A DNA stretch of 64,000 nucleotides from Apostichopus japonicus (taxonomy: Eukaryota > Echinodermata > Holothuroidea > Aspidochirotida > Stichopodidae): contig NC_092565.1 of NCBI RefSeq assembly GCF_037975245.1, positions 15,591,499 through 15,655,498 on the forward strand, written 5' to 3'. A program made the position numbers and the translations under genes. This document shows positions 10,731 to 25,700 of the stretch, piece by piece (the first letter of the stretch is position 1; each line of letters begins with the position of its first letter). The notes below the pieces were generated by a model. It was not told the origin of the DNA. It made no database searches and worked only from the letters and a program-made list of their open reading frames with translations.

Positions 10731-13700
10731 CTAAACAAAGCAGAAATTCATTCAAGTTATGTCAAATATCTCTTACCTACTAGCAACCTGAAAATACAAA
10801 GTGATAGTCCATTAATAAATGAGAATATGGGGCAAATGGGTGATGGGGCAAATGGGTGATGGGGTATAGGAGTGATGGGGCAAATGGGTGATGGAGCAAA
10901 TGGGTGATGGGGTATAGGAGTGATGGGGCAAATGGGTGATGGGGCAAATGGGTGATGAGGTAAATGGGTGATGGGGTATAGGAGTGATGGGGCAAATGGG
11001 TGATGGGGCAAATGGGTGATGGGGTATAGGAGTGATGGGGCAAATGGGTGATGGGGTAAATGGGAGATGGGGTAAATGAACCCTCTACAGGGACCAATGT
11101 TAGGATGACACATATATACCAATCTCCAATGCAGTAGCATTTTACTTAACACTGTTACATATTCCACAGCTATTTCTTTTTTTTGAAATTTAACCCACTG
11201 TCATCACAGATATGTGAAATCACCAACAGATATCATTTGGTCTAAAATCACCCTTTTCAGGTTTACTAAGTTTTGTACTTTAAAATTTTTACTTAACCCT
11301 GTTACATTAAGAACCAGTTATGTCTCATTTGATATTTTGATATAGACTATAGTTACACACGATACTTGACCCACTGCATCACAGATGTGCCACATCACCA
11401 ACAGATATATCATTTGGTATGAGACCTAAGGATCTTTTGACTTACTGAGTTCATCCTTGGATGATGAGAGTCCAACACCAAGTTTACCAGGTGGTTGGAA
11501 TTTGAGCAGGTGGACAGCTGCATGGAAGTTTCTAACTGCATCGAGAGCAAGGATGCTCTGTTTACTGTCTGGTTTGAGGCCACAGACATCGGACGCTAAC
11601 CACGCATGGACATGATTCAGGTCTTGTTCCAGTTGACAAGCACCGTGCAAGCTGCAGAGAGGAAATATACACAGTCACAAGGAGGGAAGCTAACTTGAAA
11701 ATGATTATATACAAGAACCATTGACTTTATTAATTAGGTATGACATACTATGGAAAACTGCTCTATCAAGTACCATGGTATGTGGTACACTGATATGGCA
11801 TAACCAGGTATGCTATGGCACACCCAGATATGCTATGGCATACCCAGGTACGCTATGGCATACCAAGGCACACTTGTATGGTATAACCAGGTACGCTATG
11901 GCATAGCCAAGTACGTTGATATGGCTTATCCAAATAAATTATATATTTATATATTTAATTATGACTGAAGATTTACCTAAACTTTGGCTTCTCCTTCAAT
12001 ATAAAATTCATCCAGGTGTCTAGCATCTTGGTAGTTGCTATGGATACAACTGTTATTTGAGAGGTTGCCTTGAGATGACATACTCCCTCAGTGACAGGTT
12101 TCAGAAGAGTATTTATGGCAAGTTCTGCATACTGATTAGGTTCTGATGGAAGTACTGAAAGTAGAAATAACAATTATCAGCTATGAAGATGTTAATGATG
12201 ACGAGGATGAGGAAAATGATATGAAGGCGTTGGATTGTGATGATGTCAGTACATTGCCTTTTTTGTTTTCCATTATTGACAATGTAGATAAAAAGCAAAA
12301 ACAAGAAAATCGTTTTCTGCTTGGAAGATATCAATGCCTAAGACTCAGCTCTCTAAGGCTGCCAATTTCATGATATCATGGTGATTCCAGAAAAGAAAAA
12401 ATTTACTCTCGAAAGTTTAAATTAAAGAAGTAAGGGATATTTGAATAAACACTCAACCAGGACCAAAGGCTCTGTGATGCTATAGCATTTCAAGGTCCAA
12501 TATCTAACCCAGGATCTGTCAATTTGGGGAAGAATCTTTTCATCACTTTTAGAGTTTTCAGTGATCATTACCATATAATCATATAATGTAGAAGACATTG
12601 ATGGTTTGCTGGTTGGTTATTGTAGGTCTCCTTTGAATGTAGCCAAACAAGTTCATCTCTGAGGTATCTTAAACTATGAAGATGTCACGTATCATAAACT
12701 ACAAAGCAGTCTGAACAAGGCTGTTCAGATTCAGGAAGGAGGGTGGAGGAGGGCTAATAGGACCAGATGATACCTTTAACTCTATTCATTAAATTACTAC
12801 AGATCTCTTACCCGAGTCCCTTGTATAGGTAGTCCTTTATAAACATAGTTAAGCAACAAGCCACCTTTTCTATTATTGAACATTATTGAAGATGATAAGT
12901 TAGTTGAGAATGGATTTACTGCTGATGGAACACACTGTCTTCCTTAGTAGGATTCCAGAATAGACAGTCATCATGTATTACATTTAACACTGATTGGAGG
13001 AACTGTTAACGGAGAGATCGGTGCGTACCATTGGTAGTCTTTCTACGCCATTCCTTTCCGAGAGGCATCGCTTGAGGCCAGAATTCTTCACAAATGTTTT
13101 GACAGTCCTTGGCAAATTGACTGCTCGACCAGCTAGAAAGAGCCTGCAAGCAGAGAGAGTATGATAAAACTTTAAAAAAAAATATCATCATACATAAAAT
13201 AAATAAACTACCACTGCAATGAGAAAGATAGGTTTTTGAGTTATGTAGAACTGACAAGAAGGATATGTAAGAATCAAGATGAATTCACTGTCACGGCAAT
13301 ACTGTCCCCGCCAGATTGAAACTTCCACAATAAGCTCTTGATATAACATAAATTATTTGTTTGTTTTTCTTCTGCAGACTAAATAAAGAATACACAATAG
13401 TACATCAACAGTCAACTTTATCCTTCCATTTTTCAGTCCCTATCAGATCACTGATAAACATTTAGCATTCAAATATAAGATTAAAAAATCTGATTTGATT
13501 CACACCCTGATATACTTTTATATCTAAGGTCATACTTAAAATGATGTTTATCTCTGGACTAACTTGCTGTCAAAACGTACGGAGAGTACCCTAAAGAAAT
13601 AGATAGAGCAAGGTCTGTTGAAATAACACCATCATGCTATCACACAGCTTTTTAATTTAAACATTTTCCATTTTTTCAAGCTCCAATATTCCATCCCATT

Positions 13701-16700
13701 AACCTCAGTGGCATTTGAAACACTCCCAATACCCAATGAATATTTTGGAAATTTGCATGTATCCTCATGACGTTCAATTGCTTTTGACACGTTTTCAGAC
13801 CTTGCTGCAACGGCTATAACACTTAGTTGACACAGTAGAATGAATGTTCATTGATAAAAAAGTACATTTCCATGACTAAATTCAAGTTCTACAATCAACT
13901 AGAACAGGGGAAAGGAAGTTCTTTTTGGACACTTTGAGGAGATATGAGAAGTCTTCAAGAATATAAGAAGATTGAGAAGTCCAACAATACAAAACAATCT
14001 TAAGTCCCATTATTTACCTCTTGCAAGATTTTTTTTTGGAGCTGGTTGTTTTTTAACTTTTGTCTTAATTTGTATAATTCATACTGGATCAGCATGAATG
14101 AAGTAGCAAATCTCAAACTCAGATATGATAGATATAGCTAAAACGTTTTGATACAAATCACATTCTTTAGATCACTGGCATCATTCTCTCTGCTTGCAAA
14201 TTAAGATATTCGCCTGTTTAGGGCGATATTGTTTAATATCTGTCACCCGACTTTGTCGAGCCTAGCAACTGCAACTTGGTGTGGTAAAAAAATCCCAGTC
14301 ACTTAGCCAATGTGTACTTTGTATGTTAGGCTATATGTTAATGATTACTCTCTCACATTTTGACCTGATCAGATCACAATTACAAACCACACTAATAAAT
14401 GTCGAGATGAGTCTAAAAATTCTGTAGGTTGAAAGGAGAGACTGGAAATGGCAAATTACTCGCAACATCATTGCGAGGAAACTTTCAGACCTAATGCTTC
14501 TTCATATTCATACAAGTTTAACCGAAGGCCTGACAGATTGTTTTCAATGACAAAGGCAGATAATGACGTCAATGGCCAAAGGTGAATGCAACTTGTTTTC
14601 CTCCTGTAAGGTTTACCGCAGAGAAGAGGAGACGTTGAATTTGTTAATAGAATCTTGCTTTTATGCAATATTACGCTGCTTTAACCTTGGATGAAATTTG
14701 TAAGGTACTTGTAAGCGATCAGGAGACTTCTCAGTATAAAACACTTACATGAAGATGAGAAATGAGGTTTTCTACTCTAATCTTCTGCCGGTTTGCCTTA
14801 TCCAGTTGCAGAGAATCTACGGGACCCGCTGTTGATTTGATTTCAGCGACCAGCATGGAGCAAATCTTCAGTACTCTCAGAGCATAGTCTGTCAAAATCT
14901 GTAAATGAGTGATTTAATGACAGTATTGCAAAATTAATCAAAGATTTAATTGGTGTTTGGTAGTTAGTAAAAGTGCAAGGGAGTGCTGGTTACTATGGAA
15001 ACACACTACTGCAATTTGTCAAGTGGGAAAGGGGGAGTCCTAATCTTATTAAAGCTTTAAAAGAGACTAATGGTGCAGACAAAAATATAATAGATAGAAA
15101 ATGAAACAAATTAACAGGGTACATCTGAAAAACTTTGAACAAATTAAACACCAATGATTAGAACCTTAAGATCCAACATAACGGCTGTCAAAGCAAAATC
15201 TGCAACATGACATCCGAAAGTCTGCTAAGGGTCTTGACAAGTAATTCTCCAAAGACAAAATAAAATAGGTAAGAGGAAGTTTGGAGGGTTAAAAATGTCC
15301 TGGAGGAACAGCTGCTTCTTATGGCTGTTCAATTGTGAGTGTTTACGTGAATCTCATATTGACAGGTATGAGGAGGAGGTTGGCGGAAGCACTTACCCAA
15401 AGGTTCAATCCAAAATTGAAGAGACTTAAAGCAACTTGTTACATTTCATTACCAAAATACTTAAATACAACCTTGATCGATAGTGCATACCCTTTGAAAC
15501 AATACTATAGCATTTATCATCAGGTTATAATTAGCATAACCAATTAACCTTGACTCACTTCCTTTGTGCCTTTTAGCTAGGTCATAAACGAGCTAACTTT
15601 AATATATTCCAGGTTAATCACTGGTTCTGATACTGATAAGAGTTTTTATGTGTGCTTTTTATGGCCAAGTTTGGTGTGGTGGAGAAACATTCCCTTGAAT
15701 ACACACAGCAGATGCTGTAAAAATGACCTCTTACATCTTGTACAACAGATGGGTGACTCTAGCATGCAGGGATTTATAGCAAACACATCTTTAGCCAGAT
15801 TTGACATTGTTTTAATCCAAAATTTCAGATTTATTGGATTAAAATCAGATTTTGACTTCACATTGATTTTTGAATCCCATGTAACATTTGTCATGATATA
15901 CATGAGCATGTTAACTTGAAATTTTCATGTGGTTTACATATTCATTTAAGTTCAATAGTTCTTGTAGTGCACATATGCTGCACAGTATTAGTCATTTAAT
16001 TAACAGAAACACCTTTACTTATCAAAAATACGTTAGTTTTGAAACCCAAAAATTTTCAACACATCTCTCATCGCTACTATTACACCGATCCCCGCTTCCC
16101 TCAAGTTGAATATTAAAGTACTATATATACAAAAGCTTTTATGCTTTAGCAAAGCAGCTACTTCACTTACATTACTCCTTACTTACATTACATTACGAAC
16201 GTAAGAAACAGGCGTGAAACGAAGGTATGAAAATTTCCAATGGAGATAGGCGTGATAGGCTTCCGAATGGTAGATTCAGAAGAGGATGAGGTCAGTGACC
16301 ATTGGAAGGGGTCATTGGAAGCACAGTGCAAGAAGGTTACCAGTTTAATAATAAACTAAGGTACAGTAGATAAGTGTGCATAGGTAAGGGAGACAGGTAA
16401 GTGAGGAGTGAAGTAAATCTAACATTACATATTCACATTCCACACACCAACACATTCACTCTAGAAACTATCTCAAATATTTCAAAAGGATATTAAAGTT
16501 ATGTACTAGTATGCCTTGCTATGCTATGGAAACTTATATGCCTGGAGTTAAGATAAATGTTGCTTGTTTTGATTTTTTTTTATGAAATACGCTACTTACA
16601 GTTTCTGCCTCCTATACATACACACTCTAATCTTCCTAGCAGGCCTGCAAACTAACATTCTTGCTCTGCGCCCTAACGACCCTCTTATGAGGTCACTATA

Positions 16701-19700
16701 CCCTCTTTCTTCCAGACCTACCCATCCCTTAAGCTGGCATTAAATGCTATGGGATATTTGTGTCACAATTTTGTGGGTAAACAAATAATGTGATACACAA
16801 TGTTAACCTTTGTGAGAGATGTTCATCATAAACACTGTGGTGCTGTCTCATTTATGTTGCTGGTGCTATTGTCTTAGATTATAAAGATCTGGTAATTCTA
16901 ATCATTGTACCTATGTTGAGAGGTTCCATAGTGTCAAAAACAGATTTAGCATGCAATGGTATTGTTTGCTTGTATTTGGTTTAATGAGTTTTTTTTTACC
17001 TAATCATTTCATTTTCAAATAGGAAATTACTTTTAATCAGTATTTAAAAATAATATAATTGGTGTATTTTAATCCACCAACATTTACTTCAGTTGTTTCT
17101 AACAAGGAAACTTTGGACTTCAAAACAAAAGCCAACATGTCCTAATATGCTAAAGAAGAAACATTTGCTTGAGACGCCAGAGAGTTCCTGAAACAGACTA
17201 TAACTAGAATGTTGAAAATGATAGCATTTCCATGGATGTTATCAAGTTGCTAAATCACCACAGCCTTGCCCTTATGATGTGATACAATCAACATTTTCAG
17301 CTTCTTTACAATGTTTTGTGGCAATTGCAGCCAATTACACAGTAGAGTACAAATCATAACTTTACCCCTAATTCATCACACAAGTTGTCAATCCAGTTTT
17401 AGAACCAATTATGTGATTAGTACTAATCCACTAAGCTGTAAAAGCGGAGAAAATTTTCTGTTTCCATGGTGACTAGAGCTATTACCCTGACTCCTCACAG
17501 TGTTATCTTCATTCTTTAGATTCCCCAAACATGACAATGCTCTGGTAACTATGGCAATAACCTGAAGCTATTCCCAGAATTCTTTATTTCTTCTTTCTTC
17601 TTTGTAACATGTTTACAGAATGATTTCTTTACTTCTGTCTTTCTTTGGTTCTTTTTGTTGAAACATGGAACTTGTATTTATGGATGAAGATTGCCATTAT
17701 GAGGGACACAGAGAGGGGGATTGGGAAGAGGGGCATGTGGGGTGGAAGCTCTGTTTGCAGATATGCTACCTCATGTTCCAAATTAAAAAAATAGAATATT
17801 TTCTCAGTGCAACATTAAGATAAAAACATTTCAAAGTTTTAACTGCAGGTGTAAAGTACATCTTCTTGTGATGTAGTCGATCCCGCTTGTGCTGAATATC
17901 AAGTCAATCGACTTTGGTCGAGTTATGAGTCAAGTTATTTATGAGTCTGCACAAGTCCAGTCAGATGCCTTTTCAAGTCAGGTGAAGTCAATACGGTCCT
18001 AATCAGTAGAGAGTGTTTATCCAGCAAATGATTCCACCATTCTTTTTTTTCTTGTTTTATTAGAAAAAGAGGGACAAATGAAACTATCTACAGGGTCAAC
18101 CAGCTTACAGATAATGAAGATAATATAACACTGAACTGATTGATAACACTTAAAAAATAAACAGGTGATGTTCCCATAATACCAACCACAATGTGAATAT
18201 TATTATTAATGAGCAGTAATCTGCTCCCAGTTGTTCACAAAGCACTTGTACTGACAGTATGAGCAGTATGAATATCCTGTTTCTATCACATCACACCTTA
18301 GGAACTGTTCATACTGCCAGTAGGAGTGCTTCAAAACACGATGCGAGAGGACAGTATACAGCAGGGATGAGACTGAGCCGGGGAAAAAAAATCTGAAATT
18401 TATCGATCGCCGTCCTGAGGGAGGGGTTTAAGGGGAGGGGGTGTCCCCCTCCCCTTTAGAAACTTTTTGTCAGGTAAGGAGGGCTTAGATGCAAAATGGT
18501 GGACTCTAGATGGAATCTATCACATCACGTAACTCGCCAAAAAAGTGTGGAATTTCTGCTTGCATAATTTATCCATTAGCTTTTTTGAACCAAAAAAGGC
18601 TTTTTTGCTTGCTTTGTGCTACTTGATTCCACCACTGGTCAAATTCGGTTCCTTCCCTCCACAGTCCAACATGTTCGGCAAAAAAGAAAAAATAAGAAAA
18701 AAAAATTAAATAAAAAAAATAATAAAAAATAATAAAAAACGCGAATTACGAGAAAAAACGCGAAAATGAAATTAAAAAAAATCGGAAATCCGCGTTTCCG
18801 CGGAAGAGTCTCATGCCTGATACAGTGGTTTTAGCACTGAACAATTGTCCCCAACTGGCTGAGTTTTCCTTTGTTGCAGTATTGTTTGGATATAAAGCTA
18901 GAGACTTTGTTACTCTTCATATCTACCCATTTCTGTTGCCTACAAGTGTTTGTTTACCTTCAAATCTCCCTGCGAGACCAACAGAAACTGCTGAACCTTC
19001 CAAGACGACAGAAACTGTGAACTTTGAGCTTTGCACCAGGTTTCCATGGCAACAATAGTTGTAACCGCAGCATCTAGCAGGGCAAGTTGTAACGTCACCT
19101 TCCTCTTCCCCCATTCTTCAATACTGGCTGTCTTTGCATCTGTGAGGAACATTAAAATATAAAATATCAATTCATCTATGAGAGTGATGAGACATTTAAG
19201 TAAAAAAACATCCAACTATTGATTGGCTTTTGGGAAACAAACGTGACAGTGACAGATGTAGCAAGTTGACGATGGTATCTCAATTAAATTCAAGAGTACA
19301 ACATTTCCAAACGTGACCATTGAAAGTAATATCTCTCTCTATGCCTAAATGGGAATGGTGATGGAAGTATATCTCTGCAAGTCCTTTGATTCATCTTCTG
19401 AAGATGGTGTGCTATTAAAGACCAGTACTGTGACATAATGCATAATAAACTTCCATTGCATAAAGAATAGATAAGGTTACCGGAGGCTATCGAGAATGCA
19501 ATCACTTGCAATCATCGCCATTAAAACAACAAATTAAAGATAAGGAAAGCTAAATATGACAACAAGTTAGTTATAACCTTGAGCATAAATTATACTCCAG
19601 AGACAACGGATTCGTATTTCGTAATGACATTTCCTTTGTATTGAACTCTTCAAAATTTGCCCACAGAAAGAAAAAAAACCTTACACAAACTTTGACGACT

Positions 19701-22700
19701 GTTTATGTATTCGTGTCACGAGCGAAAACACAAAAATTGCCGAAAGGACTGCCTTTATACAAGGTTTTGTGCCTCAAATGACAGTGAAATAGTGTATTTT
19801 TGGCTACAAGCGATATGTGAATGACTTAGACTGCACAGCATTTCAAGAGTATTATTGTTAGTTTAACAAATGATGACATAAGATGATATATTATTGTCAT
19901 TACAAATCAAAGATATGAAACCAATTTATGGATTTATAGCTAAGAAGCTTGAAATATAATTAACAGGGAATCTTGTGAAAGAAGGCAAAATTCTGGATTA
20001 TATTATGTGTCAGATAATTTGATCATGTAAACTGTATTAATAAACTCTGGACACTTTTTTATCTCCCACCCTTCCCCCCCCCCCCTCCCTCCCTCTCTCC
20101 TTGTTTCTTTCCTTGGACTCTTATGCATACAAGTTTAGAGCTTTGTTGTAATTATAAACAGAACAGGATGTCAATAAAATTTTGTTTTCTGCAGGTTTGT
20201 TGAATGAAAATAAAAGAGATAAAGGACCTGCTTCATTAGTCCTTTGTAATTTGTATTGCACCTTGGATTCATAGGATAATTCTAACAAGTCAACAAGTTC
20301 ATGTTGAGCTCAGATATTTACACTAAATTTAACAATTGACATAAATTGGGATATTTATAGCTAATTAAGAAACAGTCAAAAATTTGGAAGAGGGCAACAG
20401 CAACTAAATTTGGCCATAAACTTCCATAAACTTGACAAACATATGAAGATATTTAAAAGATAGAAGAATAATTCATATCTGTGAGATTCATTTACTGTAG
20501 GCTTAGCAATAGGGTGAGGTACTGTAAGGTTGGTTTTTCATCCAAGAGCAATCTATGGTTTTCCCATCTGAGATGACTCTCTAAATTGAAAAGATTCCAA
20601 ACTTGAGTCAAAATGTTGAATTGGAAGCCACCCTACCTGAAAGTTGTAATCCATCAGCTCTTGTGGGCTTCTCCCATATTTGTGGTCACTTAAGAAGAGT
20701 AAAAATAACTGCCTTATTATTATTTCAAACGTATTTCAGGTTTCCGTGGTAATGACAAATGTCACATAATGAAGAAGGCAACTCTTGCAGCTCTTATTTC
20801 AAATTCTTACAATTATTGGAATTGTCTAATACATTGCAGTTGGCAGTCCACCAGCTATGCTCCCATATGGCTACATATGTTAGTGTGACCAGATTTGAAA
20901 AGGTTCATAAAGCTTAATGCAGTAACACACTCATGGTGTGCCTCCTATAGTCTCATACTGTACTTGACACAATGTACATAGCAGGAAGCAAGCATATTTG
21001 GTCTATGGGTAGTATGTTAGTATATACTGAAGCAATTGACAATATTAGGGAAAGTTCAGCTTCAACAAAAGTAAATTACAATTAATTGAATAAAAACAAT
21101 TTAACATGATCATAAATAAAAAAGAATTTATAAAATAAGTAAATAAACCTTTTTTTTTTTTAAAAGTACTTGATTTGTTGCATTAAGGAAAAAACTCAAA
21201 CTTGTCAACGGTATATGTTGCATCCTTTAAATTAATATAAGTACTCAATTACAATTTGAAGCACTAAACTTACAAAAATATGCACATCTCAATCCGCTAT
21301 GATCAAAACCCTTTAGATTACTACAAGCTTTTTATGCAAGTCTTAAGTAAATAGAACAAATTTGACACACGACACACTTACAAAATTGCTATGTAAGTCA
21401 TACTTCCCCTAGAGGCAAATAAAATGAAATAAAAATAAAAGACAAAAACAAACTTAAACAGCCTGATAATGAATTTAACGATTCCCACTGGTCATCTCCA
21501 TGGCGATTCACACTTAAATGAGGAAAGTCATGCCAATCACGTAATCCTCATAAATTGAAAAATAGTGACTTTAATGATGTCATCCAAGCAGCGATAATGC
21601 CACACACATATTTTTTTCAACAGGGGATAAACACGTGCGACATTATTCAATTTGTGAGCTGTAGCCTAAGTCAACCTAATATCTTTAAAAAATGCAGCAT
21701 TTAAAGGGAAGATTGAAATGGCGTTTTTCACGACTGAGTTTTGTTCCTCGGGGCTGAATTTTTTTAAGAAAACAGAGAAGACTCGAGGTTGGCTGAAGAA
21801 CACGCAGCTCTGATGCAAACCAACTATTAGGGATTCATCTCAAAACATCAGATCAACACGACATAAATTTATCGACCGTTAATCTACTGTATTGACGTAG
21901 TGGCCTCATCAGAAGCATTTATTTTGATGAATTTCGGGGCATAACTTTCTGGTAAACACGTAATCAAGAAAGGCAATGTATAAGAAGAACATCATCTGGT
22001 GTGAAACTAAAGAAGGCAAGGCAGCAAAGCATTGATGATAAATCCTGAAATAAAACCTTAGATGTTATCATCTACTAGAAGCATTTAAATCAACTAAACT
22101 TCATAGTGGAGGCAAACAAGCAAGAAAACAAAACTGCTGGCTTTTATGCAGTCAAGTATCACAAGTTTGTGACAAGAAAGAAAACTTCAGAATCAAAAAC
22201 AAGTGTGCAACCGTTCAAAACCTTTCATAGCAATGGACCGTCACAGAACAAACACGTATGTCATACACGATGTTCGTATATGGTTCATCCCATTCATTTG
22301 CAATACGTTTGCCCCACCTTCTGTCCTCTTTCCAGCACACCACTCATATTAAATCCAACAAAATCAAATGAATTGATAACTGAGGGACGGCACCTTGTGA
22401 AATCATGGAATAATTTAACTGTTACTTGATTATATTCACATGAAGGTATCTTTTATCAATTCTTGAATAAATTGAACAAAAAAAAAAAATTCATACCCTA
22501 AATGTAAAGGTACAGCTTGTTATCACACAAGGTGATTACTTGCACCTCGACCAGATGTTATCTGGTTCATCATGTTTCTTATTCCAAAAGGAGAGGAGCG
22601 AGTATATGCATAATTTCACCCTACCAAAGGACCATATAGGTTTATTATTATTATCAAATTATCTTCATCTTCAACATTATTTTTATGGTCACGTCACTGA

Positions 22701-25700
22701 GTCTTGGAGAGTCCTCCACTTATTTAAATTTAAACCCAAGACAGTGTCTTTGATACTCTCATTAAATGTGACCTGCTATGTCAATATGCAAATTTATAAC
22801 GGTTATGCTGGTTTAAAGAATGTCTACTCCTTTCTATAGTGAAGAGTATGACAAAATGTTACCAAACAGTTTCTTCTTTGTCTCAAAATACTTTATTTTA
22901 TAATCTGCCTTCAAAGTTTCAGCTAAATGTCAAACCAATTAACATCCAACGTACGGATCTATAACAAAATCAGCTTCTCTCTTTAGTCTTAAAAATAAAA
23001 AGAATCTTTTGTTAGTAAAAGTTAAAATGTTCAAAAATCACAGCTTGGCACTGCTGTTGTGGGTGTGTGAAGTACTGAAGTATTTGTCAGGAGTTAGGTT
23101 TCCTTACTATACTGTACAACTATTTTATGCCTAAGATGATATCACTTCATTTACATTAACACACACTGCATTCATCTTTTATACACTTTGAAATATAATT
23201 CAATAAACCCAGAGAAAGTCTCAAGTGAAGTTGAGTGGAGTGTTTTTTGCGATATTAACTTTCAATTTCTCACAAAATGAAACATATGCCATGCTTGTTT
23301 CTAATTGAGCTTGCCAGATGTGTTATTTACCCTCTAAAACTGAAAGATTATAAAACTTACTGGTTTATATATTTACGAGTGACCCGCTTACCTGTCTCCC
23401 CACAACCTTAGCACCGCATTCTACCGTGTCTAGTATGCCCTGGTAATCTTTTAACACTGTGCACCCTCAGTGACCGGTCAGTCCGGTCAGTGACCTCCTT
23501 CTTATTCTACCACCCAAAGTGTCTCACATGTTTTTCGATTGGGAAAAATTTTCTTTCGGAAACTGGCTGGAATACCTTGGAGTTAATACACGGTAGAATG
23601 CGGTGCTAAGGTTGTGGGGAGACAGGTAAGTGGGGAGCGAAGTAAATATATGTTTTTAACTATATAGTGATGTCAAAATATGCTAGAAACATCACAAATG
23701 TTCACATTTATCTTTTACATTACTATTCAGGGAATAATTTAGTGTTCAAATTTTGTTAAACAGATTTGAAAGCTCTAAACTATGTGTCACATAAACTACT
23801 ATGGTTACTGCAAAAACTACTCATATTTGCACTTGTACAGCAATTTGCCCATTTTACGATGCGATACCAGAAAAATTATTCCCTCACTTTTCTGTTGTCT
23901 TTGTGTTTGCATGGTTCGGAAGGCCTATATATTTCTGATATCAGTTTTAATACAAGTTTGCAGGAAGGGCAATCTAAATAAATATTTGCACTTGTATCTA
24001 GCAGTTTGTCCAATTTGTGATGTGATACCAGATAAATTACATCAACTTGCTTTTCTGTTGTCTTTGTATTTGCATGGTTCTGAAGGCCTCTATTTTCTGA
24101 TATACAGTAGTTTTTAATACAAGTTTGCAGGAAGGGCAATCTAAATAAATATTTGCACTTGTATCTAGCAGTTTGCCCAATTTGCAATGCGATAACAGAT
24201 GAATAACATCAACTTGCTTTTCTGTTGTCTTGTGTTTGCATGGTTAATTCGGAAGGCCTATATTTTTCGGATATATTTTTTTTAATACAAGTTTGCAGGA
24301 AGAGCAATCTAATTAATAAATTTCACTAAACACTTAGAAATAATTTATGATCTTATATTATCTCCTTGCCTTGTAAAATTGACATTAATGTCTCCTACGT
24401 ACCTACATGGCTGATACCATATAGACTTGACATAGAACATATTGGGGCCCTGACATTATGTTCCTTAAAAGGAACATACTCAAATAACGATTATCCAGGA
24501 AAATAACCTGTACCCAATATGAACAAGTAAAATGTCAAACTTCTTTAAGTTGATTATCTCAGAGAGATGAGGTTTGTGACGAGCAACGCATGGATCCGTC
24601 TATAAAAATAAGCATGTGGGCGATATGTGTCGCTAAAATGTTGCAATGACGTGCTTCTAACTATGTGAATCTAGATGTGATGAACATGACAGGGATGAAA
24701 ATGAAGGAATTACACGAGGCCTTTCCCTACTTTAATAATAAGACCTATCTTAATGTAAATTAGATCTGTCTGATAGAACACAGTTTAAATGTAACACTGA
24801 CAATAGCTTCCTTTTTCCTTCATACAGTAGTTTCACACACTCTCCTCCCCTGAGCAGAATTATATCTTTTCAGCAATCTTCAAGAAAATAGAACTAAATA
24901 TACCTGGGAGGTAATGCAAAAGAGAAGGCAAGAAACTTAAAAAAGCTAATCAAAAATTTGAAGGTTTTTCTTGCCATCTTGACAGCTTATCATGACAGTT
25001 AATACTGAGGATGCTATCAGGAGGATCGTCTCTTGAAAGAAAGCATTAACTAACAAGTTTACGGAAGAGCATTTTTGAGATCTTTCCTGACAAAAATTAA
25101 ATTGAAGGCGGTATCTGTTATCAAGAATCGTAGAGAGTGAAGAACTCTGAGAATCCAGAAATGTCACATAATGACTGGGTGTCTCATTCCCAAAGTTTGG
25201 TCGGAAACTGACTGGAGTTTTTACTGAATGGGGAAATCCTTTCATCCATTAGACTTCCAAAGGAAATCATTGGAAAAATAAGGGGGAACAAAATGAAAAA
25301 AAGTTAAGAAAAAATTATGACGACACAAACAAATGTGCTGATTTTACTGCTATGAAGAATCCAAAAAGGTGTTATAAGATCCCCAGTGAGCCATGACTGA
25401 TAATTAACACAAAGAGTAGATTTACTACAATAATATTTACGTTTTAGTTTCACAAAACCTTGGTCTGATTCCTACCTACAGTACCTGCAGGGTATTTAGA
25501 AATGGCTACCTCTATCAGAAAAAATGGGCTCAATGTGTCCCATAACTTGCTAGATTGCTAAATTATGCTTCTGCTAGTATTATTCGAGACGAGTGTTGCC
25601 TACAGCAAACTTATCAAACAATTAAGACACATCGAACCGGAGATGATAATACATTAGAGCCTGACTATATACACATGTTAGTGGACTAATAATGTCACTA

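Larger units (their letters stand above)
14899..18957. other. CCDC142 intron 4
   Basis: About 4.1 kb. It contains a MITE-family copy at 16157-16418 and a hAT-like element at 18362-18819 ending only 139 bp from exon 4. The opposed open frames at 15646-15919 and those at 15335 and 15927 have no splice or domain support. Confidence 0.5.

Noticed and set aside
10757-11167. Minus-strand open frames of 105 and 136 codons rich in Pro/His/Ile
   Set aside because: They are translations of the 16-bp minisatellite in an intron; two overlapping frames are open simply because the unit lacks stops.
15646-15919. Overlapping 87- and 89-codon frames on opposite strands
   Set aside because: Antisense shadows of each other with no conserved pattern, splice sites or domain.
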